A DNA stretch of 6,271 nt from the NCBI GenBank assembly GCA_902782795.1, contig CACZOT010000307.1:1-6271 (forward strand). The letters run 5' to 3'. The position numbers and the translations under genes are program-made. Of the stretch, positions 5,333 to 6,271 are shown piece by piece. The notes below the pieces were generated by a model, which was given only the letters and a program-made list of their open reading frames with translations, ran no database searches and was not told the origin of the DNA. The stretch's first letter is position 1; each line of letters opens with the position of its first letter. This DNA is from an uncultured Eubacteriales bacterium (GTDB taxonomy: Bacteria; Bacillota; Clostridia; Christensenellales; Aristaeellaceae).

Positions 5333-5704
5333 CTATCCCCCGGAGACCGCGACGAGATCGCGCACCGCCTCGAACTTACCCGGGCCGAAGCCGTTCACCA
5401 GCATGAGCTCTTCCACCGAGCGGAAGGGCCCGAACTGCTCGCGGAACTCGACGATCCGCTCCGCCAGCACCGGACCGATCCCCTCGAGCGCCTGCAGCAT
5501 CTCCACGCCGGCGGTGTTCAGATCGACGCGGGGCTCGCCGTCCACGACCAGGAGGCCGGGCTGGTCCGCGCGGCCCACGGGTTCGTAGGGCCCGTAGGAG
5601 GGGACGGCGGCGCGGGTGGTGAGCGCCACCGCGAGGATCGCCATCAAGGCGACGCACGCGAGGATGCACATGTCCACGCCGGCTTTATGGTCCTTCGCCG
5701 CCAT
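5333..5704 (-). CDS. ComEA-like helix-hairpin-helix protein
   Basis: Small membrane-anchored protein with a ComEA-type helix-hairpin-helix domain, 123 aa. One N-terminal transmembrane helix (about 11-29) follows a short charged head, then a linker (31-58), then the domain. VDLNTA (60-65) is the classical domain entry. The first hairpin is LEGIGPVLAERI (73-84) and the second is VNGFGPGKFEAV (103-114), with FGPFRSVEEL (91-100) between them. In Bacillus, ComEA binds incoming DNA at the cell surface during transformation; short stand-alone relatives are widespread and not all are tied to competence. The linker is shorter than in B. subtilis ComEA, and neither comEB nor comEC is adjacent here. Start supported by GGAGG (5714-5718), 9 nt upstream, with the promoter at 5740-5768. 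Outward orientation of the domain is inferred from the family. Domain call is secure; a role in DNA uptake is not shown. Confidence 0.88.
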   Translation of the reverse strand: MAAKDHKAGVDMCILACVALMAILAVALTTRAAVPSYGPYEPVGRADQPGLLVVDGEPRVDLNTAGVEMLQALEGIGPVLAERIVEFREQFGPFRSVEELMLVNGFGPGKFEAVRDLVAVSGG

Positions 5705-5739
5705 GCCGCGCCACCTCCCGCCGATTCGTCTCTCCTTTA

Positions 5740-5768
5740 GTTATGCCGCAGACGCGCCATCCTGTCAA
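5740..5768 (-). promoter_or_regulatory. Promoter of the ComEA-like gene
   Basis: A perfect TTGACA (5768-5763 on the minus strand) is followed after exactly 17 bp by CATAAC (5745-5740), a 4/6 match to the -10 consensus. The expected start near 5733 gives a short leader of about 29 nt. It faces away from the acetyltransferase promoter, with 48 bp between the two -35 boxes. Confidence 0.68.
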
Positions 5769-5816
5769 CCCTGAACGCGTCGGAGGCGCACGAAAAGGCG
5801 GCAAGGGCGGGGGAGA

Positions 5817-5845
5817 TTGACCGCGCCTTTAGTCGATGCTATACT
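5817..5845 (+). promoter_or_regulatory. Promoter of the GNAT acetyltransferase gene
   Basis: TTGACC (5817-5822), 17 bp, then TATACT (5840-5845) preceded by TGC as an extended -10. Both boxes match consensus in 5 of 6 positions. This is the strongest-looking promoter in the window. The expected start near 5852 gives a leader of about 31 nt. Confidence 0.82.
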
Positions 5846-5882
5846 CTTTTCAACAAGCCGGTTCATGGAGAGGGGGGATACG

Positions 5883-6271
5883 ATGCGCTTGGAAACGGAT
5901 CGCTTGATCCTCCGGCCGTGGGAAGAGAGCGACGCGGAGAGCTTATTTCTCTATGCGAGTCATCCCGATGTGGGGCCGATCGCCGGTTGGCCGGTTCATA
6001 CCAGCGTGGAGAACAGCCGCGCGATCATCCGGAGCGTTCTTTCGGCGCCGGAAACCTATGCTGTCGTAGTCAAAGAAACAGGGGAACCCGTCGGCAGCAT
6101 TGGGTTGATGCTCGGAAAGGCCAGCAATATCGGCCTCCCCGATTCAGAAGGGGAGATCGGCTACTGGATCGGGGTCCCGTACTGGGGCCGGGGGCTGATC
6201 CCGGAGGCGGTCCGGGAGCTCCTGCGGCACGGTTTTGAAGACCTGCAGCTCGGGAGAATCTGGTGCGGGTA
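5883..6271 (+). CDS. GNAT family N-acetyltransferase (RimJ/RimL type), cut by the window end
   Basis: N-terminal 129 residues of an acetyl-CoA-dependent N-acetyltransferase of the RimJ/RimL-like GNAT branch, which acetylates protein N-termini, amines or antibiotics. The start [13 protein letters not shown] (1-13) is the classical opening of this branch. The central strand [10 protein letters not shown] (67-76) and [19 protein letters not shown] (92-110) follow; the last carries the acetyl-CoA loop with G102-R103-G104. Related proteins have about 170-190 aa, so roughly 50 are missing to the right. No stop is reached at 6271. Start choice: the AGGGGGG run (5871-5877) is 5 nt from the ATG at 5883; an in-frame ATG at 5865 would swallow that site and adds six unlikely residues. 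The gene is visibly less GC-rich than its neighbours (about 55-57% in two 60-base samples against 70-80% elsewhere), hinting at later arrival. Substrate unknown. Confidence 0.9.
   Translation, partial: MRLETDRLILRPWEESDAESLFLYASHPDVGPIAGWPVHTSVENSRAIIRSVLSAPETYAVVVKETGEPVGSIGLMLGKASNIGLPDSEGEIGYWIGVPYWGRGLIPEAVRELLRHGFEDLQLGRIWCG

Noticed and set aside
5918..6238. Closed plus-strand frame inside the acetyltransferase gene
   Set aside because: It is in a different frame from the clear GNAT sequence, which is open to the window end, and its product shows no recognisable domain.

Overview
This looks like ordinary chromosomal DNA from a GC-rich Firmicutes-type bacterium. The reasons are strong AGGAGG-type ribosome binding sites, sigma-A-like promoters (TTGACA / TATAAT, often with an extended TGN), a lipoprotein with an LSGC lipobox, and a free-standing membrane-anchored ComEA-like protein. 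A GC-rich Clostridia lineage (for example Oscillospirales or Christensenellales) is my best guess, but this is inference. I found no tRNA, rRNA, CRISPR array or insertion sequence.

Layout from left to right. (1) A small VanZ-like membrane protein (+, to 439) is separated by a near-ideal bidirectional terminator (481-527) from a convergent two-gene unit. (2) That unit (-, 2168 to 545) has a 2280-2308 promoter. It encodes a histidine phosphatase and then, overlapping by 17 nt, a ZnuA/TroA-type metal-binding lipoprotein in which the three usual histidine ligands are replaced. (3) Divergently, a class I SAM-dependent methyltransferase (+, 2390-3052) has its own extended -10 promoter and an inverted repeat spanning the expected transcription start. 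(4) A structured 164-nt convergent spacer (3053-3216) holds a long hairpin and a set of mutually exclusive inverted repeats. (5) A three-gene unit on the minus strand follows: YgjP-like zinc metallopeptidase (5203-4682), Cof-type HAD phosphatase (4665-3847) and a YdcF/SanA-like DUF218 protein (3799-3217). The DUF218 gene is out of frame with its own well-placed start codon because of an A7 run. (6) A ComEA-like helix-hairpin-helix protein (-, 5704-5333) and a divergent GNAT acetyltransferase (+, from 5883, cut by the window end) share an intergenic region with two good promoters.

The genes do not form one recognisable pathway. They are housekeeping or accessory hydrolases and transferases typical of Clostridia chromosomes. 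The points most worth checking are the ligand-depleted metal-binding lipoprotein paired with a phosphatase and lacking ABC partners in view, the homopolymer frameshift at the start of the DUF218 gene, and the operator-like or structured repeats at 2356-2377 and 3084-3175. I see no convincing evidence of a wholly new biological system here.
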